Part shown: positions 1 through 7,478 of the stretch, one piece after another
Numbering within the stretch: position 1 is the first letter of the stretch
How the letters are laid out: every line of letters starts with the position of its first letter
DNA from: Chloroflexota bacterium
GTDB taxonomy: Bacteria; Chloroflexota; Chloroflexia; Thermomicrobiales; JADLAZ01
Reading direction: 5' to 3'
Length of the DNA: 28,264 bases
Assembly (NCBI GenBank): GCA_020849725.1
Contig: JADLAZ010000049.1
Location: forward strand, 1 to 28,264
The notes under the pieces: generated by a model
Database searches by the model: none
Told to the model about the DNA's origin: nothing
What the model saw: the letters and a program-made list of their open reading frames with translations, nothing else
Position numbers and translations under genes: made by a program

Positions 1-854
1 ACCGGGTCGCCGTCCTGCTCGAAGATCAGCACCGCCTCGGCCGCGCGCGGCAGGCCGATGCCGAGATAGTCCTCGACGACGTTGATCGTCGTGCGGTCCA
101 TGATCTCCAGCGTCAGCGGCAGCAGGCCGCTGGTCAGCACGGCCGTGACCGCCTCGCTGGCCGCCTCCAGCGTCGGGAAGATCGCCAGGCCGGTGCCGCG
201 GCCGGCCGCCTTCGGCAGCAGGCGCAGCAGCACCTCGGTGATGATGCCGAAGTGGCCTTCCGAGCCGACGAACAACTGCGTCAGTTGGTAGCCGGTGACG
301 TTCTTGAGCGCCTTGCCGCCGGTCACCAGCACCCGCCCATCGGCCAGCACCGCCGTCAGCCCCAGCACGTAGTCGCGCGTGACGCCGTACTTGAGGCACC
401 GCGGGCCGCCGGCATTGGTGGCGACATTGCCGCCAATCGACGACTGGTTGAGGCTGGACGGATCGGGCGGATAGAAGAGGCCGACCGCCTCAACCGCGCG
501 CTGTAGATCGGCGGTGATGACGCCGGCCTGGACGGTGGCGGTCATGTTGGCGCGGTCGATCTCGAGGATCTCCGTCAGCCGCGTCGTGCTGACGACGATG
601 CCGCCGCCGACGGGCACGGCGCCGCCGGCCAGGCCGCTGGCGCCGCCGCGCGGCACGATCGGCAGACCGTGGGCGTCACAGACCCCGATGATCGCCGCGA
701 CCTCGTCGGTCGAAGCCGGCGACACGGCGGCGTCGGGCGGCGACGCTTGCCAGGTGCCGTCATAGGAGTAGGCGATCAGGTCCTCGGGGGTGTGGTGGAC
801 GTACCGCTCACCGACGATCGCCTGCAACTGTCGGAGCACGCCCGGCTCGATCAT
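1..854 (-). CDS. glcD: FAD-linked oxidase, GlcD/D-lactate dehydrogenase type (3' end outside window)
   Basis: The 284 visible codons encode the FAD-binding PCMH domain and the start of the C-terminal domain of a glycolate oxidase GlcD/D-lactate dehydrogenase. These flavoproteins oxidise 2-hydroxyacids to 2-oxoacids. Visible family blocks are VPRGGASGLAGGAVP near residue 70, YPPDPSS followed by SIGGNVATNAGGPRCLKYG near residues 130-155, and GGKALKNVTGYQLTQLFVGSEG near 180-200, which contact FAD. The ATG at 854 is preceded by AAGGA and AAAGGGT purine stretches and gives the expected N-terminus, IEPGVLRQLQAIVG. The gene runs off the left edge; family members are about 450-480 residues, so roughly 60% is present. 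It is divergent from a Fur-family regulator. The exact substrate (glycolate, D-lactate or another 2-hydroxyacid) cannot be told from this part. Confidence 0.9.
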   Translation of the reverse strand, partial: MIEPGVLRQLQAIVGERYVHHTPEDLIAYSYDGTWQASPPDAAVSPASTDEVAAIIGVCDAHGLPIVPRGGASGLAGGAVPVGGGIVVSTTRLTEILEIDRANMTATVQAGVITADLQRAVEAVGLFYPPDPSSLNQSSIGGNVATNAGGPRCLKYGVTRDYVLGLTAVLADGRVLVTGGKALKNVTGYQLTQLFVGSEGHFGIITEVLLRLLPKAAGRGTGLAIFPTLEAASEAVTAVLTSGLLPLTLEIMDRTTINVVEDYLGIGLPRAAEAVLIFEQDGDP

Positions 855-890
855 ACCCTTTGTCCTTGCCGATCCCGCGGGACCGGCGGC

Positions 891-899
891 ATTGTAGCA
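891..899 (-). promoter_or_regulatory. Candidate extended -10 promoter of the glcD-type gene
   Basis: Read on the minus strand this is TGC-TACAAT, an extended -10 element 37 bases before the ATG at 854, with no convincing -35. The 10-bp palindrome TCCCGCGGGA at 873-882 would fall at the transcription start and could be an operator. The same TGC-TACNAT form occurs before the dehydrogenase gene at 23377-23385. This is a pattern match only. Confidence 0.4.
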
Positions 900-949
900 T
901 CGCTGTCCCGACATGCCTCGGCCGCGTGGCGCGCGCGCCGGCCGCTGCC

Positions 950-955
950 TATACT
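950..955 (+). promoter_or_regulatory. Candidate -10 box of the Fur-family regulator
   Basis: TATACT matches the sigma70 -10 consensus at 5 of 6 positions and lies 34 bases before the ATG at 990, leaving a short leader that contains the GGAGAGGA ribosome binding site. The -35 region (about 927-932) is poor, so the promoter may need an activator or an alternative sigma factor. Confidence 0.35.
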
Positions 956-989
956 GTGGCCGGCGACAGTGGACCGGAGAGGACACAGC

Positions 990-1436
990 ATGACCCAGGC
1001 GAGCGATCTGGCCCAGTTGCTCCGACAGAAGGGGCAGCGGCCGACCCCCCAGCGGATGATGATCCTGGCGGCGCTGATCGACCACGGCGGCCACGTGACG
1101 GCCGAAGTTCTCTTCGAGCAGGTCCGGCGCGCCTACCCCTGTCTCAACCTGTCGACCGTCTACCGCACGCTGGAGATGCTGCGCGACCACGGCCTCGTCA
1201 GCGAGACTGACCTGGGCGGTGGCGTGCGCCAGTTCGAGCAACTCACCCAGCCGCACCACCATCTCATCTGCCTGGCCTGCGGTCACATGCAGGACCTCGG
1301 CGCGGCGGCGCTGGCGCCCCTGCAAGAGCGATTGCTGGCTGACTATGGCTTCGCCGCCCGGCTCGACCACCTGGCCCTGTTTGGCCTCTGCCGCGCCTGC
1401 CAGGCCGTTCCGCCGGCGCCGGCTGACGCCAACTGA
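990..1436 (+). CDS. Fur-family metal-responsive transcriptional regulator (Fur/PerR/Zur type)
   Basis: A 148-residue protein of normal Fur length. Residues 1-80 form the winged helix, with the typical block QRPTPQRMMILAAL and the recognition helix NLSTVYRTLEMLRDHGLV. The C-terminal dimerisation domain has the His cluster PHHHLIC (H89-91) and two CxxC pairs, C94/C97 and C134/C137, the usual structural zinc site. The ATG at 990 is chosen because it follows a GGAGAGGA site and gives the canonical N-terminus; the frame is open further upstream, but that part does not look like protein. It is divergent from the GlcD-type gene, which it might control. Sequence alone does not say whether it senses iron, zinc or peroxide. 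Confidence 0.92.
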   Translation: MTQASDLAQLLRQKGQRPTPQRMMILAALIDHGGHVTAEVLFEQVRRAYPCLNLSTVYRTLEMLRDHGLVSETDLGGGVRQFEQLTQPHHHLICLACGHMQDLGAAALAPLQERLLADYGFAARLDHLALFGLCRACQAVPPAPADAN

Positions 1437-1483
1437 CCCAACCGACCGGCCATCACCGGGCGCCGCGCGCCGGAGGGACGCTG

Positions 1484-2455
1484 ATGCTGACGACCGATGA
1501 CGACGGACTGCCGGCCGGCTGGCAGGCAGAGCGCGCGGACCTGGCGCGGCTGGCCACGCCCGACGGCGCGACGGTCGCCTGGCTGGCGCCGGCCATCGGC
1601 GGCAACTGCGTTGGCTTCGCCGTGCGGCAGGACGGTGGCTGGCAGGCAGTGCTGCACAGCGAGGGGCCGGTGGCGCTGCGCGAGCGGCCGAGCCGCTTCG
1701 GCGTGCCGATCATGTTTCCCTTCCCCGGCCACATGCCGGGCGCGCGCTACGCCTGGCGCGGCGCAACCTACGCGCTGCCGAGCAACGTGCCGGCCGGCGA
1801 CGTGTTCCTGCACGGCTTCGCCCACACGCGGCCGTGGCGGCTGGTGGCGGCCGGCCCCGACACGGCGACGGTGGAGCTGAGCACGCCGGCCGACCTGACG
1901 CCGGCCGAGCGCGCCGGCTTTCCATTCGCCGTGCGGACCCGCCTCGACCTGCGCGTCGAGCCGCGCGCACTCGCCATCACGCTGACGGCCACCAACGAGG
2001 GTGACACCGACGCGCCGGTCGGGCTGGGCCTGCACCCCTACTTCGACCCGTCGCTGTTCGGTGGCGACCGCACGGCGGCTCGGCTGACGCTGCCAGGCCG
2101 ACTAGGGCGCACGGTGAGGCCGCTGCCGACCGGCCCGACGCGCCCGGTGGCCGTGACGGTCGTGACGCCGCCGCCGCTCGGCACGACCAGTCTCGTCTCG
2201 CGCACCGACCTGGGCGCGGACGCGGCCGTGACGCTCACCGGCCCGACCGGCCGGCCGCGCGTCGTCATGCACCTGCTGGAGGGCGTCCAGGACCTGCTCG
2301 TCTTTGCGCCCGCCGAGCACGCCTCGGTGTCGGTCGAGCCGCTCAGCAGCGCCCCCTCCGGCGCTTCCCAGCCCGACGGTCACCCGGACGGCCTGGTCGG
2401 CCTGGCGCCGGGCGCGCAGCGTCGCCTGGCCGTGCGTGTCGCCTTCGAATCTTGA
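1484..2455 (+). CDS. Aldose 1-epimerase-like (galactose mutarotase superfamily) protein
   Basis: A 323-residue beta-sandwich protein of the GalM/YeaD superfamily, which interconverts alpha and beta anomers of hexoses or hexose-6-phosphates. The catalytic set is recognisable: H110 and H114 in LHGFAHTRPW, H184 in GLGLHPYF, and E285 in SVEPLSSAP. The early block RFGVPIMFPFPG (71-82) is the sugar-binding segment that reads GIPILFP-like in relatives. The ATG at 1484 follows CGGAGGGACGCTG. It starts 47 bases after the fur stop and is followed after 19 bases by the YdeI-family gene, so the three may be co-transcribed. The real substrate is unknown; nearby sugar genes (GlgX, glycosyltransferases) lie in other transcription units. 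Confidence 0.88.
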   Translation: MLTTDDDGLPAGWQAERADLARLATPDGATVAWLAPAIGGNCVGFAVRQDGGWQAVLHSEGPVALRERPSRFGVPIMFPFPGHMPGARYAWRGATYALPSNVPAGDVFLHGFAHTRPWRLVAAGPDTATVELSTPADLTPAERAGFPFAVRTRLDLRVEPRALAITLTATNEGDTDAPVGLGLHPYFDPSLFGGDRTAARLTLPGRLGRTVRPLPTGPTRPVAVTVVTPPPLGTTSLVSRTDLGADAAVTLTGPTGRPRVVMHLLEGVQDLLVFAPAEHASVSVEPLSSAPSGASQPDGHPDGLVGLAPGAQRRLAVRVAFES

Positions 2456-2474
2456 TGAGCGGAGGTGACGCAGC

Positions 2475-3062
2475 GTGGAACCCTGCTTCTTCACGACGCC
2501 AGCCGAGTTCCGCGCCTGGCTCGCAGCGAACCACGAGACGGGCCGCGAGCTCTGGGTCGGGTTCTACAAGAAGGGTTCGGGTCGGTCGAGCATCACCTGG
2601 CCGGAAGCAGTCGACGAAGCACTCTGCTTCGGCTGGATCGATAGCGTGCGCCGGAGTGTCGACGCCGATAGCTACGCCAACCGGTTCACACCGCGTCAGC
2701 CACGCAGCACCTGGAGCGCCGTCAACATCCAGCGTGTCGAGGAACTCACCCGGCTCGGACGGATGCGCCCGGCCGGCCTCACGGCGTTCGCGGCCCGCAC
2801 GGCGGCGCGCTCGGGCACGTACTCCTTCGAACAGCGAGCGACCGTCGCGCTCGGCGAGGACTACGAGCGGCGCTTTCGCGCCAACCAGGCGGCGTGGGAC
2901 TTCTTTCAGGCCCAGGCCGCCGGGTATCGTCGGACGGCCAGCTGGTGGGTGATCAGCGCCAAGCGCGAGGAAACCCGGCTGCGGCGCCTCGCCACGCTGA
3001 TCGACGACTCGGCGCAAGGGCGCGCAATCGCGCTGTTGGCGCGCCGACCCAGGTCCGAGTGA
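2475..3062 (+). CDS. YdeI/OmpD-associated family protein
   Basis: A 195-residue protein with the family hallmarks: an N-terminal TPAEFRAWLAANHETGRELWVGFYKKGSG, then SITWPEAVDEALCFGWIDSVRR, then the RFTPRQPRSTWSAVNIQRVEEL block. The basic C-terminal part, TASWWVISAKREETRLRRLATLI, is also typical. The family has been linked to bacteriocin or peptide resistance in Enterobacteria and Bacillus, but its biochemical activity is not settled. The start is GTG at 2475, set by GGAGG at 2461-2465. It ends next to a convergent zinc-ribbon gene. The family call is firm; the function is not. Confidence 0.88.
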   Translation: MEPCFFTTPAEFRAWLAANHETGRELWVGFYKKGSGRSSITWPEAVDEALCFGWIDSVRRSVDADSYANRFTPRQPRSTWSAVNIQRVEELTRLGRMRPAGLTAFAARTAARSGTYSFEQRATVALGEDYERRFRANQAAWDFFQAQAAGYRRTASWWVISAKREETRLRRLATLIDDSAQGRAIALLARRPRSE

Positions 3063-3131
3063 CCAGCGCCACAGGCCGTCACCGATCAAGGGCGCGCGTG
3101 CAGCATGGCGCCTCACGCCGATGAAGCCTCA

Positions 3132-3596
3132 TCACCATTCGCGGGGGTCTTCAGGCTCGCAGTCGGGGCAGCGCGGCTCCCAGATCGCCAGCGCGTAGCC
3201 GAGATCGGCGCGGGAGCGGATCGGCGGGCTGACGTACTGGCGCAGGCCGCACGCGGCGCAGCCGCGCAGCAGGACCAGGTCCTGGTCCTGCAGGCGGAAG
3301 ATGACGCCATCGATGGCGACCTGCGCCGTGCGCGCAAACCGGTCGACGATGACGGCGGCCGCGTCCGGCGCGCGCCCGATCAGGTCGAGCAGGCGCAGGC
3401 GCAGGTCGGCGACCATGGCCGAGAAGGCGTCCGGCTGGTCCTGCCAGTAAGCGGCGATGGCGGCGGAGCGCCAGTCGGTGGTCGGCACGGTCGCGGCCGG
3501 CTGCTCGGCTGGCAGGGGTGCGACGGAGCGCAGCGCGCGCACCGGCGCCGGCTGAGGCAGCGTGCGCGGCATCGTCAGGGCGAGGGCGGTGTCCAT
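3132..3596 (-). CDS. Small zinc-ribbon protein of unknown function
   Basis: A 154-residue protein with no recognised family. The start at 3596 is supported by an AGGAGG site seven bases upstream; the frame is open far upstream but that part overlaps the beta-CASP gene in another frame and is not coding-like. Residues 1-40 are low-complexity (Ala/Pro), residues 41-100 are predicted helical (DWRSAAIAAYWQDQPDAF...), and the C-terminus carries two pairs, C113-AA-C116 and C143-PD-C146, 26 residues apart, which should form a single zinc ribbon. The end is acidic (EPEDPREW). It lies downstream of and in line with the beta-CASP nuclease gene, but 235 bases away. It could be an RNA- or protein-binding adaptor; this is a guess. 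Confidence 0.7.
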   Translation of the reverse strand: MDTALALTMPRTLPQPAPVRALRSVAPLPAEQPAATVPTTDWRSAAIAAYWQDQPDAFSAMVADLRLRLLDLIGRAPDAAAVIVDRFARTAQVAIDGVIFRLQDQDLVLLRGCAACGLRQYVSPPIRSRADLGYALAIWEPRCPDCEPEDPREW

Positions 3597-3694
3597 GGCG
3601 GGTTCCTCCTGGTGGTGCGCCGGTTGGCCGTCGTCGAGGAGCGCGCGGCTGTGCGCCGCCAGCATCACCGTGACGACCGACCGCGATTGATCGG

Positions 3695-3723
3695 TCCCGC
3701 TCCCTACCGCCAGAGCAGCGGGA
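3695..3723. other. Inverted repeat upstream of the zinc-ribbon gene
   Basis: TCCCGCT (3695-3701) and AGCGGGA (3717-3723) form a perfect 7-bp stem around a 15-base loop, about 100 bases upstream of the zinc-ribbon start and 109 bases past the beta-CASP stop. It has no adjacent T run, so it may be an operator or leader structure rather than a terminator. The rest of the 235-base gap shows nothing clear. Confidence 0.3.
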
Positions 3724-3831
3724 GATGGTCCTACTATGGCCGGCCACGGCGGTCGTCTCATCGGTCGATGGGCCGGGCGCGCGCCGGCCGCCTGGCCAGC
3801 CCACGCCCGGCCGACCGGCCGCGACGGACGA

Positions 3832-5235
3832 TCAGCTCGCGATGGCGCGCGCCCGGCGTCGGGTGCGCGCGCCCAGGTCCACCGACTGGCCGTCCTCGGC
3901 CACCTCGACCGCCCAGCCGAGGCGCTGGCGCAGGGCGGCGGCCAGCCCGGCGGCGGCCGCCGGCTCGGCGTGGACCAGGTAGGCGCGCTCCGGCGGCTGC
4001 GCGATCGCGCCGGCCCAGCGCAGCAACTCGGCCTGGTCGGCGTGGGCTGAGAAGGCGTCCGTCTGCCGGATCTCGGCCCGCACCGGCACGTACTCGCCAA
4101 ACATTTTGATCGCCTCGGCGCCGTCGAGCAGCGCCCGGCCGCGCGTGCCGGGCGCCTGGTAGCCGGCGAAGAGGATGACGTTGCGCGGGTCGGGCAGCCG
4201 GTGGCGCAAGTGGTGCAGCACGCGCCCGCCGGTGGCCATGCCGCTGGCAGAGATGATGATCGCCCGGCTGGTGAGATCGTTGAGCAGCCGCGAGGCGCCC
4301 TGGGTGCGAGCGAAGCTCAGTCCCGGCGGGTGGAGCAGGCCGTCGCGGTCGTCGATCAGGTCGGGCCGGTGGTAGGCCGGGTGCTTGAGGAAGATCGCCG
4401 TCGCGTCGATGGCCATCGGGCTGTCCACGCAGATTGCCCAATCGCGCAGCCGACCCTGGCGCCCGAGATTGGTCAGCGCGTGCAGCAGGTCCTGGGTGCG
4501 GCCGAGCGCGAAGGCCGGGATCAGCAGCACACCGCCCCGCTCGTCAGCAGCAGCGATGGCGGCGGCCAGGTCGTCGAGCGGGTCGCCCATCCGGCGGCGG
4601 TCGCCGTAGGTCGCCTCCAGCACCAGCACGTCGGCGCGGGCCACCGGCTCCGGGTCGTGCAGCAGCGGTCCGCCGTAGCGGCCGAGGTCGCCGGAGAAGA
4701 CGAGCCGCCGGCCGCCGACGTCGAGCGTCAGGCTGGCCGAGCCGAGCAGGTGGCCAGCATCGCGCAGGCGCAGGCCGATGCCGCCCGGCAAGCGCTTGCT
4801 CTGATCGTAGCCGACCGGCCGCAGCAGCCGCAGCGCCGCCAGCGCGTCATCGACCGTGAACAGCGGCAGCGCCGGCCGGTGGCGACTGTAGCCCTTGCGG
4901 TTGGCGTAGGCGGCCTCCTCCTCCTGCAGGTAGGCCGCGTCCGGCAGCACCAACCCCAGCAGATCGATCGTCGGCGGCGTGGCGTAGATGGGGCCGCGAT
5001 AGCCCGCCTTGACCAGCCGGGGCAGGTAGCCGCTGTGGTCGAGGTGGGCGTGCGACAGCACGACGGCGTCGACCGTCGCCAGCATCTGCGCGTGGCCGTT
5101 CCAGTTGCGCTGACGCAACTCTTTCAGTCCCTGGAAGAGGCCGCAGTCGAGCAGGATGCGCGCCTGGGGCGTCTCAAGCAGATGGCGGGAGCCGGTGACG
5201 GCGCCGGCCGCGCCCAGGAAGGTCAGCGTCGGCAC
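3832..5235 (-). CDS. Beta-CASP metallo-beta-lactamase RNA nuclease (KH-less, CPSF-73-like)
   Basis: A 467-residue MBL-fold protein with the beta-CASP insertion, the group of nucleic-acid nucleases that includes CPSF-73 and bacterial TTHA0252-type RNases. Metal ligands are visible: HAHLDH at 62-67, H162 in AGHLLGSA and D183 in FSGDLG. Beta-CASP motifs are also present: E207 in LEATYGDR (motif A), H341 in ASGMATGGRVLHHL (motif B) and H398 in FSAHAD (motif C). There is no KH domain, and the N-terminus begins directly with the MBL strand PTLTFLGAAGAVTGS. The start is GTG at 5235, preceded by GAGAGGCG. It is divergent from the acyltransferase gene. The likely role is endonucleolytic RNA processing or decay. 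Confidence 0.93.
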   Translation of the reverse strand: MPTLTFLGAAGAVTGSRHLLETPQARILLDCGLFQGLKELRQRNWNGHAQMLATVDAVVLSHAHLDHSGYLPRLVKAGYRGPIYATPPTIDLLGLVLPDAAYLQEEEAAYANRKGYSRHRPALPLFTVDDALAALRLLRPVGYDQSKRLPGGIGLRLRDAGHLLGSASLTLDVGGRRLVFSGDLGRYGGPLLHDPEPVARADVLVLEATYGDRRRMGDPLDDLAAAIAAADERGGVLLIPAFALGRTQDLLHALTNLGRQGRLRDWAICVDSPMAIDATAIFLKHPAYHRPDLIDDRDGLLHPPGLSFARTQGASRLLNDLTSRAIIISASGMATGGRVLHHLRHRLPDPRNVILFAGYQAPGTRGRALLDGAEAIKMFGEYVPVRAEIRQTDAFSAHADQAELLRWAGAIAQPPERAYLVHAEPAAAAGLAAALRQRLGWAVEVAEDGQSVDLGARTRRRARAIAS

Positions 5236-5258
5236 GCGGCGCCTCTCAGATCGACCAA

Positions 5259-5273
5259 ACCGGCGTGACCGGT
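5259..5273. promoter_or_regulatory. Possible operator: ACCGG inverted repeat upstream of the beta-CASP gene
   Basis: ACCGG-CGTGA-CCGGT is a perfect short inverted repeat 23 bases before the GTG start of the beta-CASP nuclease, in the 171-base divergent gap shared with the acyltransferase gene. The position fits an operator or leader hairpin, but five-base arms are common in GC-rich DNA. Confidence 0.25.
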
Positions 5274-5406
5274 GGCGTTCTCATCTCCTGCATCGCTCAC
5301 GACATCTCCATCACGGGGGTGGATGCCTGCCGGTGAAACGCGCGCCGCCGGGCGACAGTTGCACGGTTCCTGGCGCGCTCTGGCGCGACTCGCTATCGTT
5401 GCATCC

Positions 5407-6342
5407 ATGACGACGCCAGCGGCCGGCCGCCCGCGCGACTGGCTGACCGAGATCAACACCGACGACATGCTGGCAGCCTGGGGGCTAACGCGCCAGCAAC
5501 GCTGGCGGCCGCTGCGCTGGCTGTGCCGGCCGGCGGCGCGCTGGCTGGCCGATCAGGTGCTGACCTGTGACGCCTATGCCGTCGCGCACGGCCTGCCCGC
5601 TGGCGCCGGCTGGCTGCTGCGCCGCCATGCACGCCGCGTGCTGGTCGCCGGCCAGGCGAGTGTGCCCCGCGCCGGACCGTTGCTGATCGCTGCCAACCAC
5701 CCCGGCATGGTCGATGCGCTGGCCCTCTTCGCCAGCGTGCCGCGCGCCGACCTGCGCATCATCGCCGCCGACCGGCCCTTCCTGCAGGCGCTGCCGCGCG
5801 TGCGCCAGGCGCTGCTTTTCCTGCCGGAGCAGCCGGGTGCCCGGCTCGGCGTCGTCCGCGCCGCGACCGCGCACCTGCGCCAGGGTGGCGCGCTGCTGAC
5901 CTTCCCCGGCGGGGAGATCGAGCCAGACCCGGCGTTGCACGCCGACGCGGTGGCGGCACTGGCCGGCTGGTCCGACAGCATCGGCCTGCTGGCGCGCGCC
6001 GTGCCGGCGACGCGCATCGTGCCGGCGATCGTCAGCGGCGTGCTGGCGCCAGCGGCGCAACGGCACCCGCTGACCCGGCTGCGGCGCGACCGCGCCGACC
6101 GCGAGCGCTTCGGCGCGATGCTGCAGATTGTCGTCCCGGCCTACCGGCGGGTGGAGGTGCGCGTCGCCTTCGGCCCGCCGCTGCTCGCCGCCGACTTGCT
6201 CACCGACGGCGCCGACCAGCGGGCCGTCACTTCGGCGATTCGGGACGCCGCCGCGCGCCTGATCGCCGCGCCGCCAGCCTGCTGGCAGCCGGTCGTTGGC
6301 GGGGGGCGGCCGCCGGTCGTCGTGACGGCGCGCCGGGTGTGA
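5407..6342 (+). CDS. PlsC-like 1-acylglycerol-phosphate acyltransferase family protein
   Basis: A 311-residue LPLAT-superfamily protein that would transfer an acyl chain to a glycerophosphate or similar acceptor at the membrane. The catalytic HX4D motif is N97-H98-PGMV-D103, in IAANHPGMVDAL, and the acceptor-binding block is FPGGEIEPDP at 166-175 (a variant of FPEGTR). The first 75 residues are an unusual N-terminal extension rich in Arg and Trp, probably lying on the membrane. The ATG at 5407 is chosen because the frame upstream does not look like protein. It has no Shine-Dalgarno site, and a TATCGT box lies seven bases before it, so the mRNA may be leaderless. It ends six bases from the convergent cupin gene. 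Similar proteins act in phospholipid or lipid-linked metabolite synthesis; the acceptor is unknown. Confidence 0.85.
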   Translation: MTTPAAGRPRDWLTEINTDDMLAAWGLTRQQRWRPLRWLCRPAARWLADQVLTCDAYAVAHGLPAGAGWLLRRHARRVLVAGQASVPRAGPLLIAANHPGMVDALALFASVPRADLRIIAADRPFLQALPRVRQALLFLPEQPGARLGVVRAATAHLRQGGALLTFPGGEIEPDPALHADAVAALAGWSDSIGLLARAVPATRIVPAIVSGVLAPAAQRHPLTRLRRDRADRERFGAMLQIVVPAYRRVEVRVAFGPPLLAADLLTDGADQRAVTSAIRDAAARLIAAPPACWQPVVGGGRPPVVVTARRV

Positions 6343-6348
6343 CGCGGG

Positions 6349-6891
6349 TCAGGGCGGGGCGGCGGATCCGTCCTCTGGCGCGGGCTCGTAGGTGACGCCC
6401 AGCTCGCTCTCCCGCACCATCAGCCGCTCCAGCAGCGCGAAGTCGGGCGGCGCCGCCGGCGGCAAGGTGCGCTCGGGCGCCGGCTCGGAGAACTCCAGGA
6501 ACGACTGCTCGAACCCGGCCGGGGTCAGGAACACGAGTAGCCGCAGGGGACCGGCATCGGCCTGCCAGGTGTGCGCCAGGCCACGCGGCAGGAAGACGAA
6601 ATCGCCCTGACCGGCCTGGAACGGCACACCGTCCACGGCGCCGCTCATGGCGCCGTCCAGAATGTAGAAAGCCTCGTCTTCCCGGCTGTGCGTGTGCGCC
6701 GGGATCGCCTCGCCGGCGCGGGCGGTGGCCTCGAAGACGGCGAACTGACCACCGGTCTGCTCGCCCATGGCCAGGAATGTCACCAATGCCCCGGTGTACC
6801 AGCGCGGCTCCGCGTCCGCGGCGCGGGTGACGAACGGACGGGTGGCGCTGGCCGACGGAACGGCTACCGACGATCGTGCCTCACCAGCCAT
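6349..6891 (-). CDS. Cupin-domain protein (quercetinase-like)
   Basis: A 180-residue single-domain cupin. Motif 1 fits GX5HXHX4EX6G: G60, H66, H68, E73, G80 (in PAHTHSREDEAFYILDG). Motif 2 is GDFVFLPRGLAHTW with H107, giving the usual 3-His/1-Glu metal site. The start ATG at 6891 follows GGGAGGA; the longer open frame would run over the operator region and is rejected. The gene is divergent from a MarR-family regulator, and the shared gap carries paired repeats, a layout typical of a small redox or aromatic-compound-responsive unit. It may be a dioxygenase or an isomerase; the sequence does not decide. Confidence 0.9.
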   Translation of the reverse strand: MAGEARSSVAVPSASATRPFVTRAADAEPRWYTGALVTFLAMGEQTGGQFAVFEATARAGEAIPAHTHSREDEAFYILDGAMSGAVDGVPFQAGQGDFVFLPRGLAHTWQADAGPLRLLVFLTPAGFEQSFLEFSEPAPERTLPPAAPPDFALLERLMVRESELGVTYEPAPEDGSAAPP

Positions 6892-6939
6892 GTGGGTCCT
6901 CCCTTTGATCAGGCGCCACGCAACCCACCACCCGAGTGT

Positions 6940-6985
6940 GGTAAGGTTACCTGTCTGCTCTGGCGATATAGTAAGGCAACCTGTC
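6940..6985. promoter_or_regulatory. Paired operator repeats and promoter between cupin and MarR genes
   Basis: Two direct repeats, GTAAGGTTACCTGTC at 6941-6955 and GTAAGGCAACCTGTC at 6971-6985, match at 13 of 15 positions and start exactly 30 bp (about three helical turns) apart. The first is part of the 12-bp inverted repeat GGTAA-GG-TTACC (6940-6951). Between them lies TATAGT at 6967-6972, a good -10 box for the MarR gene, which would put transcription start inside the second repeat. This is a likely autoregulatory operator. Confidence 0.65.
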
Positions 6986-6989
6986 GAAA

Positions 6990-7478
6990 ATGTCAAGCGA
7001 CCCGCTTCAACTCTGGCCGACCATCGATCAGGTCTACCTGGCGGTCAACCGCCATCTGATTCAGCAGTTGCACCTGGCCGGCTTCGTCGATCTGCGCCCG
7101 GCGCACAGCAAGGTCTTCGAGCATCTGGGCGCCGATGACGCTACCGTGACCGCGCTGGCCGAGCGCGCGCACATGACGAAGCAGGCGATGGGCGAACTCG
7201 TCATCGACCTGGAGCGGCGCGGCTACCTGCGGCGCGTGCCCGACGCGCGCGACCAGCGGGCGAAGCTGGTCGTGCTGACGCCGCGCGGCGAGGCCGCCGT
7301 CGCCAGCGCCGTCGCGGCGCTCACCCGAATGCACGCGCTCGTCGACGAGGACGTCGGCAGCTCTGGCCTCACAGTGGCGGCGGACGTCCTGGCGCGCGTC
7401 GTTCAGGTACTCTCATCACCGCCGGACGAGGCGGCCGCCGCGCCACCACCTGGCGCCCGCGCCAGCACGTCGAGTTGA
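6990..7478 (+). CDS. MarR-family transcriptional regulator
   Basis: A 162-residue winged-helix protein. The DNA-binding part spans about 40-105: [54 protein letters not shown], with the MarR wing signature D-RDQRAK. The flanking helices form the dimer domain. The ATG at 6990 has no Shine-Dalgarno site and would lie only about 10 bases after the predicted transcription start, so translation from a near-leaderless mRNA is likely. The Ala/Pro/Ser-rich tail (about residues 143-162) overlaps the convergent methyltransferase gene by 76 bases. It probably represses itself and the divergent cupin gene through the paired repeats at 6941-6985. The ligand is unknown. Confidence 0.9.
   Translation: MSSDPLQLWPTIDQVYLAVNRHLIQQLHLAGFVDLRPAHSKVFEHLGADDATVTALAERAHMTKQAMGELVIDLERRGYLRRVPDARDQRAKLVVLTPRGEAAVASAVAALTRMHALVDEDVGSSGLTVAADVLARVVQVLSSPPDEAAAAPPPGARASTSS

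Noticed and set aside
669..989. N-terminal extension of the Fur-family gene
   Set aside because: The open frame upstream of 990 covers the promoter region and is antisense to glcD. The ATG at 990 has a GGAGAGGA site and gives the standard family N-terminus.
3105..4109. A 334-codon plus-strand open frame across the zinc-ribbon and beta-CASP genes
   Set aside because: Its translation has no domain and is antisense to the well-supported beta-CASP motifs and to the zinc-ribbon CxxC pairs.
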